The notes beneath the pieces were generated by a model. It made no database searches. It was not told the DNA's origin and saw nothing but the letters and a program-made list of their open reading frames with translations. A stretch of 64,000 nt of DNA. It comes from Paraburkholderia phosphatilytica. GTDB lineage: Bacteria > Pseudomonadota > Gammaproteobacteria > Burkholderiales > Burkholderiaceae. Made by a program: the position numbers and the translations under genes. Location of the stretch: contig NZ_QQOA01000012.1 of the NCBI RefSeq assembly GCF_003443895.1, positions 63,294-127,293 on the forward strand, written 5' to 3'. This document shows, one piece after another, positions 1-6,961 of the stretch (the first letter of the stretch is position 1; each line of letters opens with the position of its first letter).

Positions 1-1
1 A

Positions 2-286
2 TTCGACAATGCTGGCGATGAATGGCGCGGCCCCGTCGCCCCGCTGCGCGATCCGAACGCATGGCAGAAAGGCGAAGAAAAGCCGACTGAAATCGGCGTG
101 TATCAGCGTCGGTTCGGTGAAGGCGTGAGCACCATCTACTCGCATTGGGACGGCTCCCGGTGGGGCTCGTATGGCCCGAGTGCCGAATTAGCGGAAAGTT
201 ACCGTTACAGCAGTTCCGGCGAACAATCGCTGGACTGGCGCGGCCCGGTGTCGGCTATCACCGATGGTTCGGTGCGGTGGAATTGA
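2..286 (+). CDS. Phage hypothetical protein, 5' truncated by window
   Basis: The frame is open from base 2, so the true start is upstream; only the last 94 codons are seen. The visible protein is hydrophilic and rich in Trp, Gly and Ser, and it carries the segment WRGPV twice, near the visible N-terminus (DEWRGPVAPL) and near the C-terminus (LDWRGPVSAI), which suggests an internal duplication of a small beta-rich unit. I do not recognise the family. It is the first of a run of small early genes on the plus strand. Confidence 0.6.
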   Translation, partial: FDNAGDEWRGPVAPLRDPNAWQKGEEKPTEIGVYQRRFGEGVSTIYSHWDGSRWGSYGPSAELAESYRYSSSGEQSLDWRGPVSAITDGSVRWN

Positions 287-290
287 CCCA

Positions 291-488
291 ATGCCTCGCT
301 CTGCTATCACACGGATAACGCTGGAGATTGAGCGAGACGGCCGTGTGCATCGCTACCCGGTGAATACGGCCGTGATGCTGCCGCCTCGTGAGCGCCACTA
401 CACGGGATTCTTGTATCACGGTATGCCGCTCGATGTGATGCTCTACGGCGTCGACCCGAAAGCGGCCAAGCACGTACAGCCTGGCTGA
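291..488 (+). CDS. Phage hypothetical protein, 65 aa
   Basis: A small protein of unknown function, mostly beta-strand-like, beginning MPRSAITRI and ending KAAKHVQPG. ATG at 291 is chosen because it lies just after the previous stop (284-286). An in-frame earlier start at 264 would overlap the previous gene. No motif is recognised. Confidence 0.5.
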   Translation: MPRSAITRITLEIERDGRVHRYPVNTAVMLPPRERHYTGFLYHGMPLDVMLYGVDPKAAKHVQPG

Positions 489-706
489 CAAGTCAAGGGA
501 GAGAGGTAAGCGCACTACGTTGGACGACAACCCGGCACGGTTCGGGATTGGTGTAGTCCCCTGTGCGCGTGGAGACGCGATCTTTGCGGCGTCGCGTCCG
601 ATGGGTGTGATTCGGCTTGCTCAGTCGTGGCATTGACCTGTGTCGGCTGTCTATGGCCGTAACGCTCATCGCGCCGCCTCTCTCCCACCTAACAACGGGG
701 AATCCC

Positions 707-868
707 ATGAACGTGCTCGAAACGTATCTCCCGGCGTTCATTCGAACCGGTCAGACAGGTCAACACGAGTGGATGAGCATTCGCAGCCAAGGGAGCACGG
801 TTATCCACATTGCAGACCGGAAAGCATGGCGCGAACGCAGGGAGGCGCATGAAAGCAACCATAAATGA
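707..868 (+). CDS. Phage hypothetical protein, 53 aa
   Basis: Unrecognised small protein starting MNVLETYLPAF. ATG at 707 follows a GGGGAA ribosome binding site; the longer frame upstream (from 617) reads through sequence without coding character. Its last 20 bases overlap the next gene, whose ribosome binding site lies inside it, so the two are probably translationally coupled. The 218 bases before it (489-706) hold no gene I can support. Confidence 0.5.
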   Translation: MNVLETYLPAFIRTGQTGQHEWMSIRSQGSTVIHIADRKAWRERREAHESNHK

Positions 869-1046
869 AAGCGGAACCCTCGTTATCGAGGCGGAAACGG
901 GCCTAGAAACGTTCGCGCTCAAGAAGTGGAGCGAGGGTATCAAGTGGGATGCGGCGAGCGCGTTTGGCGTGCGTATGTGGCTTGAAGGTGCACCCGCCGA
1001 TCGTCATTCCGGCATCGAGCCGTTATCCCGGAACCAAAGCCCATGA
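849..1046 (+). CDS. Phage hypothetical protein, 65 aa
   Basis: Small acidic protein, unrecognised, with the segment GTLVIEAETGLETFALKKW. ATG at 849 has an excellent AGGGAGG site 4 bases upstream. It overlaps the gene before it by 20 bases and shares an ATGA start-stop overlap with the gene after it, so it belongs to a compact plus-strand run. Confidence 0.6.
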   Translation: MKATINESGTLVIEAETGLETFALKKWSEGIKWDAASAFGVRMWLEGAPADRHSGIEPLSRNQSP

Positions 1047-1297
1047 CCCAGGCGCGCGCGGATGGCGATTTGCGTATCGGCCCGGATGGTGAGGTTGTGA
1101 CGATGAGCGCGGAGGAAATGGCCGCGTACATTGCGGCCACATTGCGGCGCACGTTTCTGGAGTGTCCGCATCCCATCAATCGGGAGCGGGCGACAGAATG
1201 CGCGATGGTCGTGTCTCATCACTTCTATCTGCCTGTTCGCCCGTATTTTGTCTTAACTGTCCACCTACAGGAATCGTATGGCCCGTCAACCGGCTGA
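1043..1297 (+). CDS. Phage hypothetical protein, 84 aa
   Basis: Starts within the stop of the preceding gene (ATGA at 1043-1046), which supports coupled translation. The middle part (EEMAAYIAATLRRTF) looks helical. No family recognised. Its 3' end overlaps the start of the next small gene by 20 bases. Confidence 0.5.
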   Translation: MTQARADGDLRIGPDGEVVTMSAEEMAAYIAATLRRTFLECPHPINRERATECAMVVSHHFYLPVRPYFVLTVHLQESYGPSTG

Positions 1298-1448
1298 AAT
1301 CCGCGCATTCGTGCGCAACCAACGTCAGTTCCACGAGCGTATGCGCGCGGTCCACATGGAAGCGCGCCAGCGTATGCGTAAGAGCCCGATCCGGGTCGCG
1401 GTCGAACTGCTGTTCATGCATGCTGGAGTGCGCCATGTCGGCGCCTGA
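1278..1448 (+). CDS. Phage hypothetical basic protein, 56 aa
   Basis: A short frame beginning MARQPAEIRAF and ending GVRHVGA. It is strongly basic and helical (many Arg, Gln and Met) and could bind nucleic acid, but no motif proves this. It overlaps its neighbours at both ends (1278-1297 and 1435-1448), in keeping with the packing of this region. Confidence 0.5.
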   Translation: MARQPAEIRAFVRNQRQFHERMRAVHMEARQRMRKSPIRVAVELLFMHAGVRHVGA

Positions 1449-1617
1449 CGTACTTCTGAGCGCGGTGAACATACCGCGCGCCAGAGCGTTCCATCCGCTA
1501 GACGGCTTCACGCTTGGCGATGACTGGATATGGCACGAGGATGACGCGCACTATCTGGCGCGCGCCGACAGCCTCTTGTCCAGCATCCTTGCTCGTGTGC
1601 GGGAACTGCGCGGTTAA
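1435..1617 (+). CDS. Phage hypothetical protein, 60 aa
   Basis: Starts MSAPDVLLSAV after a GGAG site at about 1425 that lies inside the previous gene. The C-terminal half (ARADSLLSSILARVRELRG) is a predicted amphipathic helix. The longer frame upstream to 1162 is out of register with two better-supported genes, so the short form is preferred. Function unknown. Confidence 0.5.
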   Translation: MSAPDVLLSAVNIPRARAFHPLDGFTLGDDWIWHEDDAHYLARADSLLSSILARVRELRG

Positions 1618-1697
1618 AAGCAATTTCCGCTCGCAGACTATCTTCATGCGAGCGGAACGTTTCTTTCGGCAGCGCGGCGCATCGCAAGAATTCACTC

Positions 1698-1901
1698 TCA
1701 GATGCCGTACCGGCGAGATAGTTCGTAATCCGCTTCGCTCTGCTCGTGCGGTTCCTCTCGGTATTCCGGCTTATGCTCGCGGCAGTAGTTTCGGTTTTTG
1801 TGCCGATAGATAGCCGGTACGCGAGCAGATTTTGATCCTCCGCACACGCAGCAGTACGCCTTCCCGCCCTTCTGGATCATCTTGGGTGTAATGCGCTTCA
1901 T
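1698..1901 (-). CDS. Phage small zinc-binding protein, 67 aa
   Basis: Basic protein with CCVCGG near residues 17-22 and a second Cys-His cluster (NYCREHKPEY), which together resemble a single treble-clef or zinc-ribbon site. Start ATG at 1901 has an AGGG site upstream. It is divergent from the next gene, with only 10 bases between the two start codons. Possible role in DNA or RNA binding; not assigned to a family. Confidence 0.55.
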   Translation of the reverse strand: MKRITPKMIQKGGKAYCCVCGGSKSARVPAIYRHKNRNYCREHKPEYREEPHEQSEADYELSRRYGI

Positions 1902-1911
1902 TGGAGTCCCT

Positions 1912-2145
1912 ATGCTGATGGTTGAAATGCGGGGCATCGACGGCTCCGTCGTCCGCGTGCCGATGGTTCCCGGCGTGCCGAACCCGCCGACGTTCGAAAA
2001 GGTGCGCGAGCCCACGCCCGAACAGGTCGCCGCGTACATGTCGACGCTTGAAAGCGAGCATGTCGACGTGGACGAACTGTGGTGCGACCTGTGCGGCGAC
2101 GTGTGCGTGCGCTACCGCGAGCAGTATCGCGAGAGGCGCGACTAA
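1912..2145 (+). CDS. Phage hypothetical Cys-rich protein, 77 aa
   Basis: Begins MLMVEMRGIDG and ends with a Cys cluster (WCDLCGDVCVRY) that could hold a metal. The start at 1912 is preceded by TTGGAGTCCCT, a ribosome binding site of the type repeated before several late genes of this phage. It converges on the next minus-strand gene with a 4-base overlap of stops. Function unknown. Confidence 0.55.
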   Translation: MLMVEMRGIDGSVVRVPMVPGVPNPPTFEKVREPTPEQVAAYMSTLESEHVDVDELWCDLCGDVCVRYREQYRERRD

Positions 2146-2387
2146 TCAGCGTACATCGCCCGGTGAAGCTCCAGCCATTCCGGCTTGAGTGCTGCTACTT
2201 GCTGTTCTGCCCACTTCGTGACGTGCGAGATATGCCAGCGCGGACGGCGCGGAGCGTGCTTGTACGGGCCAAGGCGCACGGTAAGGCGGTTCGCAACGTA
2301 GTTGCACACGTACAGCACGCCGCCGACCGTGACAGAAGCGACCCATCCACTACCGTCGCTGTACGTGGTGTTCTCGATTACCTGCAT
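2142..2387 (-). CDS. Phage hypothetical protein, 81 aa
   Basis: Starts MQVIENTTYSDG and contains a beta-rich middle (GWVASVTVGGVLYVCNYV). ATG at 2387 is preferred over the longer GTG start at 2450 because it has a CGGAG site at good distance, and because the longer version would begin inside the -35 box of a strong promoter at 2418-2446. It is the only gene directly behind that promoter and operator. Function unknown. Confidence 0.6.
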   Translation of the reverse strand: MQVIENTTYSDGSGWVASVTVGGVLYVCNYVANRLTVRLGPYKHAPRRPRWHISHVTKWAEQQVAALKPEWLELHRAMYAD

Positions 2388-2417
2388 GACTGGCTCCGGT
2401 TTCGTTACGGTAGAGCC

Positions 2418-2446
2418 AGTATCAGCTATCGCAATGATAGCGTCAA
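2418..2446 (-). promoter_or_regulatory. Promoter with dyad operator (site 1)
   Basis: On the minus strand: TTGACG (2441-2446), 17-base spacer, GATACT (2418-2423). The spacer is filled by the perfect dyad GCTATC-N5-GATAGC at 2425-2441. An operator in this place would let a repressor exclude RNA polymerase. The same dyad recurs at four other places in the prophage. Confidence 0.7.
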
Positions 2447-2564
2447 GCACTTTCTCACATGCGCACCTACCCGTGGCCTTACCGCTTGCGACGCGGACAC
2501 ACGGGGTAGCCTAGTCGCAGGGCTCGCGGCAATTTGACCGTCGGGTGCGCAGTTGAGAGAGCGT

Positions 2565-3398
2565 CTAATCCCGCGCATCTGCTGTTGCCGGTGCAGCGGT
2601 GGCGAGGATGGCGCGGGCATTCGCCATGTCGGTATCGTAGTCCGGCCTTTGCGGCAAAAACCCGGCCTCGATCATCCGGTACATGAACCGCTGTACCTGC
2701 TCGTCGCTCAGCGCCTGCTGCCCGGTCTGGGTTGCCCGTCGCCCCATTGGCAACGTGGCATCTGAGATCGGGTGACCGAGCGCCCAAAGAAACATGCAGA
2801 AGTTCGCCACATCGCGCGGGTCGCCTTTTTCGACGTGCTCACGCAGCATGATCGACAGTTCGGTGGGGTCGCACTGCTCCCATCCGCCTCTGCCTTTGTC
2901 GCGCGCTTGGGCCAACTTCGCTTTCATAGCGGCGCAGAACCGGTCTACGGCAGCATCGTCGGAATGCTGCCTGGTCGGGGTTGGCGCGAGTGCGTTTTTA
3001 AAAGTCGCTGCGCCGACAAATTGACTGGTGCCGTCTGAGAAAGCAATTTCAGTCTGGCAAACGTCTTGATAAACAGTAACGGTGGTGATTCGCTTTGTCG
3101 GCACAGCGCGAGCTTGCCACGCATCCCACTGACTTACGAAGCAAGCACACCGATAGGAATTCTCCCAGCCGTCGCGCACTGCGTATTTCGTACCATCCCA
3201 CTCGACGCCGGATGGCATGGCGAATTTCGCCTCGAACGCTGCCCGCTCATCCGCCCCGCTCACCGGCGAGGGTGCGGGCGTGCAGTCGGGGCACGGAACG
3301 CCGCCTTCGTCAGGCGCATAGTAAGAAGGGCCTCCGATCATGCCGTTGCCGTTGCAGGTCGCGCACGTGCGTTGCGGGTAGCGCTGTCCATTGCTCAT
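2565..3398 (-). CDS. Phage protein with DnaJ-type zinc motif, 277 aa
   Basis: N-terminus (residues about 10-40) carries CATCNGNGM and PCPDC, the CxxCxGxG and CxxC pattern of DnaJ zinc-finger centres. The central and C-terminal parts are unrecognised, with an acidic and helical middle (DDAAVDRFCAAMKAKLAQ) and a segment EQVQRFMYRMIEAGFLPQR near the C-terminus. ATG at 3398 follows CGGAGCAGCA; the longer frame to 3452 lacks such a site. No J domain or membrane segment is present, so this is not a chaperone of the usual kind. It is the largest gene of the early region and its role is unknown. Confidence 0.6.
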   Translation of the reverse strand: MSNGQRYPQRTCATCNGNGMIGGPSYYAPDEGGVPCPDCTPAPSPVSGADERAAFEAKFAMPSGVEWDGTKYAVRDGWENSYRCACFVSQWDAWQARAVPTKRITTVTVYQDVCQTEIAFSDGTSQFVGAATFKNALAPTPTRQHSDDAAVDRFCAAMKAKLAQARDKGRGGWEQCDPTELSIMLREHVEKGDPRDVANFCMFLWALGHPISDATLPMGRRATQTGQQALSDEQVQRFMYRMIEAGFLPQRPDYDTDMANARAILATAAPATADARD

Positions 3399-3516
3399 TG
3401 CTGCTCCGTGGAATAAAAAGCGGGCGCCGTACTGGCCGCCCGAAACACACACGCGGTTGCCCGCGCGAAACTCACCTGAGAGGGTGATCGTTGCCCGCGC
3501 AATGCGGGCGCTGTTG

Positions 3517-3741
3517 TCAGAATTTCAGTGGCTCATTCGGCCCGTTACGCCCGGTTTCGAGGTTGAACGCCTTTACGAGAAAGGCTTTTGACGAATCGAA
3601 ATTCGGTGCGGATTCGGGATGGCAATTCACGCCGTACCGAAAGAATCCATCGGTAAAGTACACAGGCCGGTCGCCGTGCGTCGCGATCATGTGTTCAAGT
3701 GCCTTAATCATTTCTGAACACGTCAACGTCTTGCGGTCCAT
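3517..3741 (-). CDS. Phage hypothetical protein, 74 aa
   Basis: Small protein starting MDRKTLTCSEM with the segment ALEHMIATHGDRPVYFTDG, which recalls short phage proteins of about 70-80 residues found in early regions, but no named family is certain. Start at 3741 has an AGGGGAACG site. It lies 17 bases downstream of the next gene upstream on the same strand, probably in one transcript driven from the promoter at 3927-3956. Confidence 0.6.
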   Translation of the reverse strand: MDRKTLTCSEMIKALEHMIATHGDRPVYFTDGFFRYGVNCHPESAPNFDSSKAFLVKAFNLETGRNGPNEPLKF

Positions 3742-3758
3742 CGTCGTTCCCCTGTTGG

Positions 3759-3893
3759 TTACCGCACGCGGCGGCCTTCAAAGCGATAGTCGCGCACGGT
3801 AATGTCCGCGAACGTGCGCACGGCTTCCCACTCCGTATCGGCCCACTCGTAGCCGATCCGCTTTCCGTTGAACAGGATTTCGTACTTGTGCAT
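3759..3893 (-). CDS. Phage hypothetical protein, 44 aa
   Basis: Begins MHKYEILFNGKRIGYEW. ATG at 3893 has a CGGAG site 7 bases upstream. It is the first gene behind the promoter and operator at 3927-3956, which supports reading it from here and not from the longer frame to 3968, which would cover the promoter. Function unknown. Confidence 0.6.
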   Translation of the reverse strand: MHKYEILFNGKRIGYEWADTEWEAVRTFADITVRDYRFEGRRVR

Positions 3894-3926
3894 GGTTCGC
3901 TCCGTGCGCTGCGTTACTGTGATGCT

Positions 3927-3956
3927 ATTGTGCGCTATCATTGCGATAGCCGTCAA
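3927..3956 (-). promoter_or_regulatory. Promoter with dyad operator (site 2)
   Basis: Minus strand TTGACG (3951-3956) and CACAAT (3927-3932) with an 18-base spacer. The perfect dyad GCTATC-N5-GATAGC lies at 3934-3950 inside the spacer, as at site 1. It sits in the 91-base gap between a minus-strand gene and the plus-strand gene at 3985, so it may control both directions. Confidence 0.7.
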
Positions 3957-3984
3957 CTGTTTTTTCATCTAGGGAGATACCCGC

Positions 3985-4110
3985 ATGCGCAAATTCAATT
4001 TCCGGTACGTGTCGCCCGTCGTGGTGTGTCGCACGATCACCCAGGCGCAGAAGGATCAAGCGGCGGCGCGTCGCGGGGACAAGCCGAACGGCAAGCGCCC
4101 CGCTCGATGA
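3985..4110 (+). CDS. Phage hypothetical basic protein, 41 aa
   Basis: A short basic protein (starts MRKFNFRYVSPVVV) with an AGGGAG site 7 bases before ATG 3985. The tail is rich in Arg, Lys and Gln. It shares an ATGA overlap with the next gene. Unrecognised. Confidence 0.5.
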   Translation: MRKFNFRYVSPVVVCRTITQAQKDQAAARRGDKPNGKRPAR

Positions 4111-4238
4111 GCCCGATTCTGGCGGCAGGCGCGCGGATTCTCGCCGAATGCATGCGGGCCATGCGCGCGTCGCAATACGATCGTAGCCGCAACGTCGCGC
4201 AATGGAAGTGCGAGCGGAACCGGCTGCTCTATCACTGA
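4107..4238 (+). CDS. Phage hypothetical protein, 43 aa
   Basis: Starts in the stop codon of the preceding gene (ATGA at 4107-4110). The protein is helical and basic (ARILAECMRAMRASQYDRS). The proteins of this small cluster are expected to be made in a coupled way. Function unknown. Confidence 0.45.
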   Translation: MSPILAAGARILAECMRAMRASQYDRSRNVAQWKCERNRLLYH

Positions 4239-4266
4239 CCTATCAACCACCTTGGAGCATCCACCT

Positions 4267-4515
4267 ATGCGGAAATCAACTATCGTCGGCGCCCTGCTCG
4301 CCTATTCGATCGTCGCGGCAGCAGCCGTGCACGCCGACACGAGCAGCCTGCACGTTGTGGCGCAATACGAGTTACCTGACCCTCAGTCGATCTGGAAGGG
4401 CGACTACAACACGGTGTACGTGATCGAGGATGCGCAACGCAATGTGACGTGCTATTTCGCGCACGGCCACAGGGACGGCGATTTCGGTATCTCGTGCCTT
4501 CGAGGGGTGAAGTGA
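4267..4515 (+). CDS. Phage hypothetical exported protein, 82 aa
   Basis: Residues 1-23 form a signal peptide (MRKSTIVGALLAYSIV, then AAAAVHA and a cleavage-like site before DTSS). The mature part has two cysteines (NVTCYFAHG and GISCLRG) that could pair in the periplasm. TTGGAG lies 9 bases before ATG 4267. Exported small phage proteins of this sort are often lysogenic-conversion or exclusion factors, but nothing here proves it. TGATG overlap with the next gene. Confidence 0.6.
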   Translation: MRKSTIVGALLAYSIVAAAAVHADTSSLHVVAQYELPDPQSIWKGDYNTVYVIEDAQRNVTCYFAHGHRDGDFGISCLRGVK

Positions 4516-4724
4516 TGTCCGACTATCAAGCTCGCGTGATCGAGGAATTCGAGGAACTGAGCGACCGGCTCGTGAAGTTGCAAGCGTTCATCACGTCCAG
4601 CCCTGTGCACGCAGCATTGCCGGATGACGAGCGCACGCGCCTGGCCGCTCAGTGCGCGGCCATGACGACGTATGCGTACGTTCTTCTGGAGCGGATCAAG
4701 GCATTTGGAGGGTTGGCGGCATGA
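4515..4724 (+). CDS. Phage hypothetical protein, 69 aa (DUF7681-like)
   Basis: Starts MSDYQARVIEEF, continuing EELSDRLVKLQAFI, then a helical segment AMTTYAYVLLERI. This pattern of two helices is typical of short Crick-like phage accessory proteins of about 70 residues; the family name is offered only as a resemblance. Start overlaps the preceding stop by one base (TGATG) and its own end overlaps the next start by 4 bases. Confidence 0.6.
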   Translation: MSDYQARVIEEFEELSDRLVKLQAFITSSPVHAALPDDERTRLAAQCAAMTTYAYVLLERIKAFGGLAA

Positions 4725-5104
4725 AACGTCTGAACGTAATTCGATTCATCGCGCATTGCGCGTTCTGGCTCGCCCTGTCGGTGCTGTTCAAGCCGTCGTT
4801 CGGCGTGCTCGCGGCCCTGTACGTTCTGTACAGCATCCGGACGTACTGCCTGACGCGGCAGATTGACGATGCGGAAAAGGCGGCTGCAAGGCTCCTGGGC
4901 GGACGCATGGAGTCATACGCGACAGGATGGCGTAGCGGCCTTGAAGCGGGCCGCATGGAGCGCAGAGAAGCCGATTTCGAGGCCGGGAAGCGCCACGGCC
5001 TGATGGTGAACGCGAAACGCCTATCCATGCTGCGCGCGTACATGGCGTGCTACCTTGGCACGACGCCGGAAATGGTCGATAAGGCGCTTGGAACGGCCGT
5101 CTAG
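4721..5104 (+). CDS. Phage hypothetical membrane protein, 127 aa
   Basis: Residues about 6-40 are hydrophobic (FIAHCAFWLALSVLF, then FGVLAALYVLYSI), likely two closely spaced membrane segments; the remainder is a charged helix with the repeat-like AGRMERREADFEAGKRHG. GGAGGG precedes ATG 4721. It is the last plus-strand gene of the early cluster and converges on minus-strand genes. Role unknown. Confidence 0.6.
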   Translation: MKRLNVIRFIAHCAFWLALSVLFKPSFGVLAALYVLYSIRTYCLTRQIDDAEKAAARLLGGRMESYATGWRSGLEAGRMERREADFEAGKRHGLMVNAKRLSMLRAYMACYLGTTPEMVDKALGTAV

Positions 5105-5196
5105 ACCGCTGGTCCGTGCGTGATGTAGAGCGCCGCCGCGAGCATGACAGCGGCGAGCGCCAGCGTTCGCAATGCGATGCGTGTGATTCGGTTCAT
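5101..5196 (-). CDS. Possible 31-aa membrane peptide
   Basis: Reading MNRITRIALRTLALAAVMLA then an alkyl stretch, this tiny frame is one basic N-terminus plus a single hydrophobic helix. Its ATG follows the stop of the secreted-protein gene directly (TGA ATG), and it converges on the previous plus-strand gene with a 4-base overlap. Too short for certainty. Confidence 0.3.
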   Translation of the reverse strand: MNRITRIALRTLALAAVMLAAALYITHGPAV

Positions 5197-5607
5197 TCAG
5201 CCCCCAGGGATGGTGTTCCCGGTCGTTTGCCGGGTGTAGGACGTCATGCGATGCCAGTTCATGCCGTCGTACCAGTATTCGGTCAGCGTCGCCGTGTCGT
5301 GGCACGGGTTGGCCTTCGTGCAGGGCTTTCCGTCCGCGTGCGTCTCGGTCATGTGGGCGTCCGCCAGTAGCTTCCGCTGCTCGGGCGTAGGCCCGCTATC
5401 ATCGGCGATGCTCGCGGCGGTATGCGCCTTGTCGGCGGCTATCTGCGCGCCGCATTGCTGGTGGTACTGGTTGAGCGCCGCGACCCGCTTCGCTCCCGGC
5501 CAGCTATCGAAGCTCGGGATAGTGCGCGGGTCGGTGCAGTCGGCATGCGCCTGGATGGATGCGAGCGCCACGAGCGCCGCGAGCGCCGCGAAAATGTATT
5601 GTTTCAT
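5197..5607 (-). CDS. Phage hypothetical secreted protein, 136 aa
   Basis: Residues 1-22 are a clear signal peptide (MKQYIFAALAALVALAS, cleavage after QAHA). The mature protein has four Cys residues (in DCTDPRT, QQCGAQI, KPCTKANPCHDT) that could form two disulfides in the periplasm. ATG at 5607 follows GGGGAAAGG. The family is not recognised. Like the signal-peptide gene at 4267 it may act in the envelope of the lysogen. Confidence 0.6.
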   Translation of the reverse strand: MKQYIFAALAALVALASIQAHADCTDPRTIPSFDSWPGAKRVAALNQYHQQCGAQIAADKAHTAASIADDSGPTPEQRKLLADAHMTETHADGKPCTKANPCHDTATLTEYWYDGMNWHRMTSYTRQTTGNTIPGG

Positions 5608-5643
5608 GACCTTTCCCCGGTAACGGCCGGAAAGCATTGTACG

Positions 5644-5910
5644 TCATTCTTCGTGTTCGTCGGTAATCGTATCGAGCGCGGCACGAGCCCGCTTGACACG
5701 CTCCGTGAACTTGCTTTCCCGCCCTGCTCCGGGCAGTTTTTCACAGTAGTCTACGAACGATCGAAGCTCGGCTATCACATGGCGCTCTGCCTTGCGTGCT
5801 TCCTCAAGTTCGGTCAGGCGGCGTAAAGCCTGTTGCACGCTGTCGAACAGGATTTTGCTCGGGCGTAGCGTCTTGTACGTCTGTTCCAGCACTTTCCGTA
5901 TCGTTTTCAT
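5644..5910 (-). CDS. Phage hypothetical coiled-coil protein, 88 aa
   Basis: Almost entirely helical and charged (QQALRRLTELEEARKAERHV), so a coiled coil is likely. It is the first gene behind the promoter with a dyad operator at 5943-5971. No strong ribosome binding site is seen before ATG 5910. Function unknown. Confidence 0.6.
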   Translation of the reverse strand: MKTIRKVLEQTYKTLRPSKILFDSVQQALRRLTELEEARKAERHVIAELRSFVDYCEKLPGAGRESKFTERVKRARAALDTITDEHEE

Positions 5911-5942
5911 GGTCTGATCGCGTAAGTATCGTGCTGGTATCT

Positions 5943-5971
5943 ACACTACCCTGGCGATAGTATACGTGCAA
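5943..5971 (-). promoter_or_regulatory. Promoter-like site with dyad operator (site 3)
   Basis: Minus strand TTGCAC (5966-5971), 17-base spacer, TAGTGT (5943-5948). The dyad ACTATC-N5-GGTAGT at 5945-5961 covers the second half of the spacer and most of the -10 box. It differs from sites 1 and 2 by one base per half. The -10 box is weak, so the promoter is less certain than the dyad. Confidence 0.5.
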
Positions 5972-6003
5972 GCACTTTGTGTGAGCGCTCGCACGTATGC
6001 TCG

Positions 6004-6171
6004 TCAATCGTACCAGGCCTCGATTTCTGCCTCGAATGCCTCGCGCGGTGTGCTGGTGAATTCGTCTCGGTTTTCGTGGCAGGCTATAGCGCACGCCCAG
6101 GCGTTTCGCAAAGAGCAGCCGATCACGAGGAAATGACGGGCGCAACGGGCGATCCAGAAAAGGCGCCGCAC
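6004..6171 (-). CDS. Phage hypothetical protein, 55 aa
   Basis: GTG start at 6171, two bases after the stop of the preceding gene, with a GAGG site inside that gene. Begins VRRLFWIARCARHFLVIGC and ends AFEAEIEAWYD; the Cys-rich middle (CSLRNAWACAIACHENRDE) may be structural. Longer frames upstream read through a better-supported gene and are rejected. Function unknown. Confidence 0.5.
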   Translation of the reverse strand: MRRLFWIARCARHFLVIGCSLRNAWACAIACHENRDEFTSTPREAFEAEIEAWYD

Positions 6172-6173
6172 GG

Positions 6174-6551
6174 TCAGACCTCGATTTCGACCGGGACGGC
6201 GACGGCCAGAAGGCGAGCCCCGTTGATAGATGCGTCGTGCTTCGCATCGGCTTCGACCTTGAATGCACACGATTCGAACGCGTGCCGGGTTTTCATGTTC
6301 ACGGCATAGACATTCAGGTACACCGTGGACTTTTCCGGCGCCATGAACAGGTCGTGATCGTGGTCGCCGCCGGTTTCGTAGAACAGACCTGACGTGTAAA
6401 GCGGGGTTGCTGCTTTCTCGCCGTCCACGATTGCGAATACTTGTAACGCTTCGCTGGCTTCAGGGATGTGCGCGAGGAACCGAGCAGTGCGACCATCGCG
6501 CGTGATGATCGGCTTACCGGCCTTGGCTTCTTCGAGGTTAAACGGCTTCAT
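6174..6551 (-). CDS. Phage hypothetical protein, 125 aa
   Basis: Starts MKPFNLEEAKAGKPIITRDG; the N-terminal segment with KAGKPIITRDGRTARFLAH is typical of a short beta domain common in phage early proteins. The middle has two acidic clusters (GGDHDHDLFMAP). ATG at 6551 has CAGGAG 9 bases upstream; the long upstream extension to 6833 overlaps the HNH gene and is rejected. Function unknown. Confidence 0.65.
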   Translation of the reverse strand: MKPFNLEEAKAGKPIITRDGRTARFLAHIPEASEALQVFAIVDGEKAATPLYTSGLFYETGGDHDHDLFMAPEKSTVYLNVYAVNMKTRHAFESCAFKVEADAKHDASINGARLLAVAVPVEIEV

Positions 6552-6574
6552 GCTGGGTTGCTCCTGGTTGCGGG

Positions 6575-6961
6575 TTAGAAAAGGGCTTCTTGTTGCTCGG
6601 GCATGTCGGGCCACCAAAAGGCGCCCTTCTGCGCGTTCTCTCGCCACGGTATGACGCGTAGATTCCAGTGCACGTGAAGACCAGTCACGATGCCGCCGCA
6701 CATGGGTACGATGTGGTCGACCACATGCAGAATTCCGGTTTCGCGAGTGAGTCGCTTGGCCTCTCGGTACACGTCGGCGATAGCCTTGCGGTCGGCGAAT
6801 TTCGGCGTGCGACGCTTGACCTGTCGACGCCATACGGTTCCCTCGCGCCCTTTCGGGCGAACGAGTTCACGGCGCTTGTTGATCGCGAACAGCGGCCCAG
6901 CGTCGTGTCCGCCGATAAGCGCAAGCGCCGGTTGAGTGGCTATGACGCTGGCGCGAAGCAT
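6575..6961 (-). CDS. HNH endonuclease
   Basis: The C-terminal half has a complete HNH pattern: VDHIVPMCGG (His of the beta strand), then HVHWNLRVIPWRENAQKG (Asn and the metal-binding part). ATG at 6961 has AGGAG at ideal distance and overlaps the end of the gene upstream, so the longer 206-residue frame is not used. HNH proteins near terminase genes can help cleave the packaging substrate or act as homing or anti-host nucleases. This one is on the strand opposite to terminase and 0.6 kb away, so its link to packaging is only a possibility. Confidence 0.8.
   Translation of the reverse strand: MLRASVIATQPALALIGGHDAGPLFAINKRRELVRPKGREGTVWRRQVKRRTPKFADRKAIADVYREAKRLTRETGILHVVDHIVPMCGGIVTGLHVHWNLRVIPWRENAQKGAFWWPDMPEQQEALF

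Noticed and set aside
304..318. CTATC-N5-GATAA resembling the dyad operator
   Set aside because: Located inside a coding region and without a promoter; only a partial match in the right half.
520..636. 38-codon frame from TTG between two early phage genes
   Set aside because: Sequence (MDDNPARFGIGVVPCARG) is protein-like, but there is no ribosome binding site at proper distance and no support beyond that.
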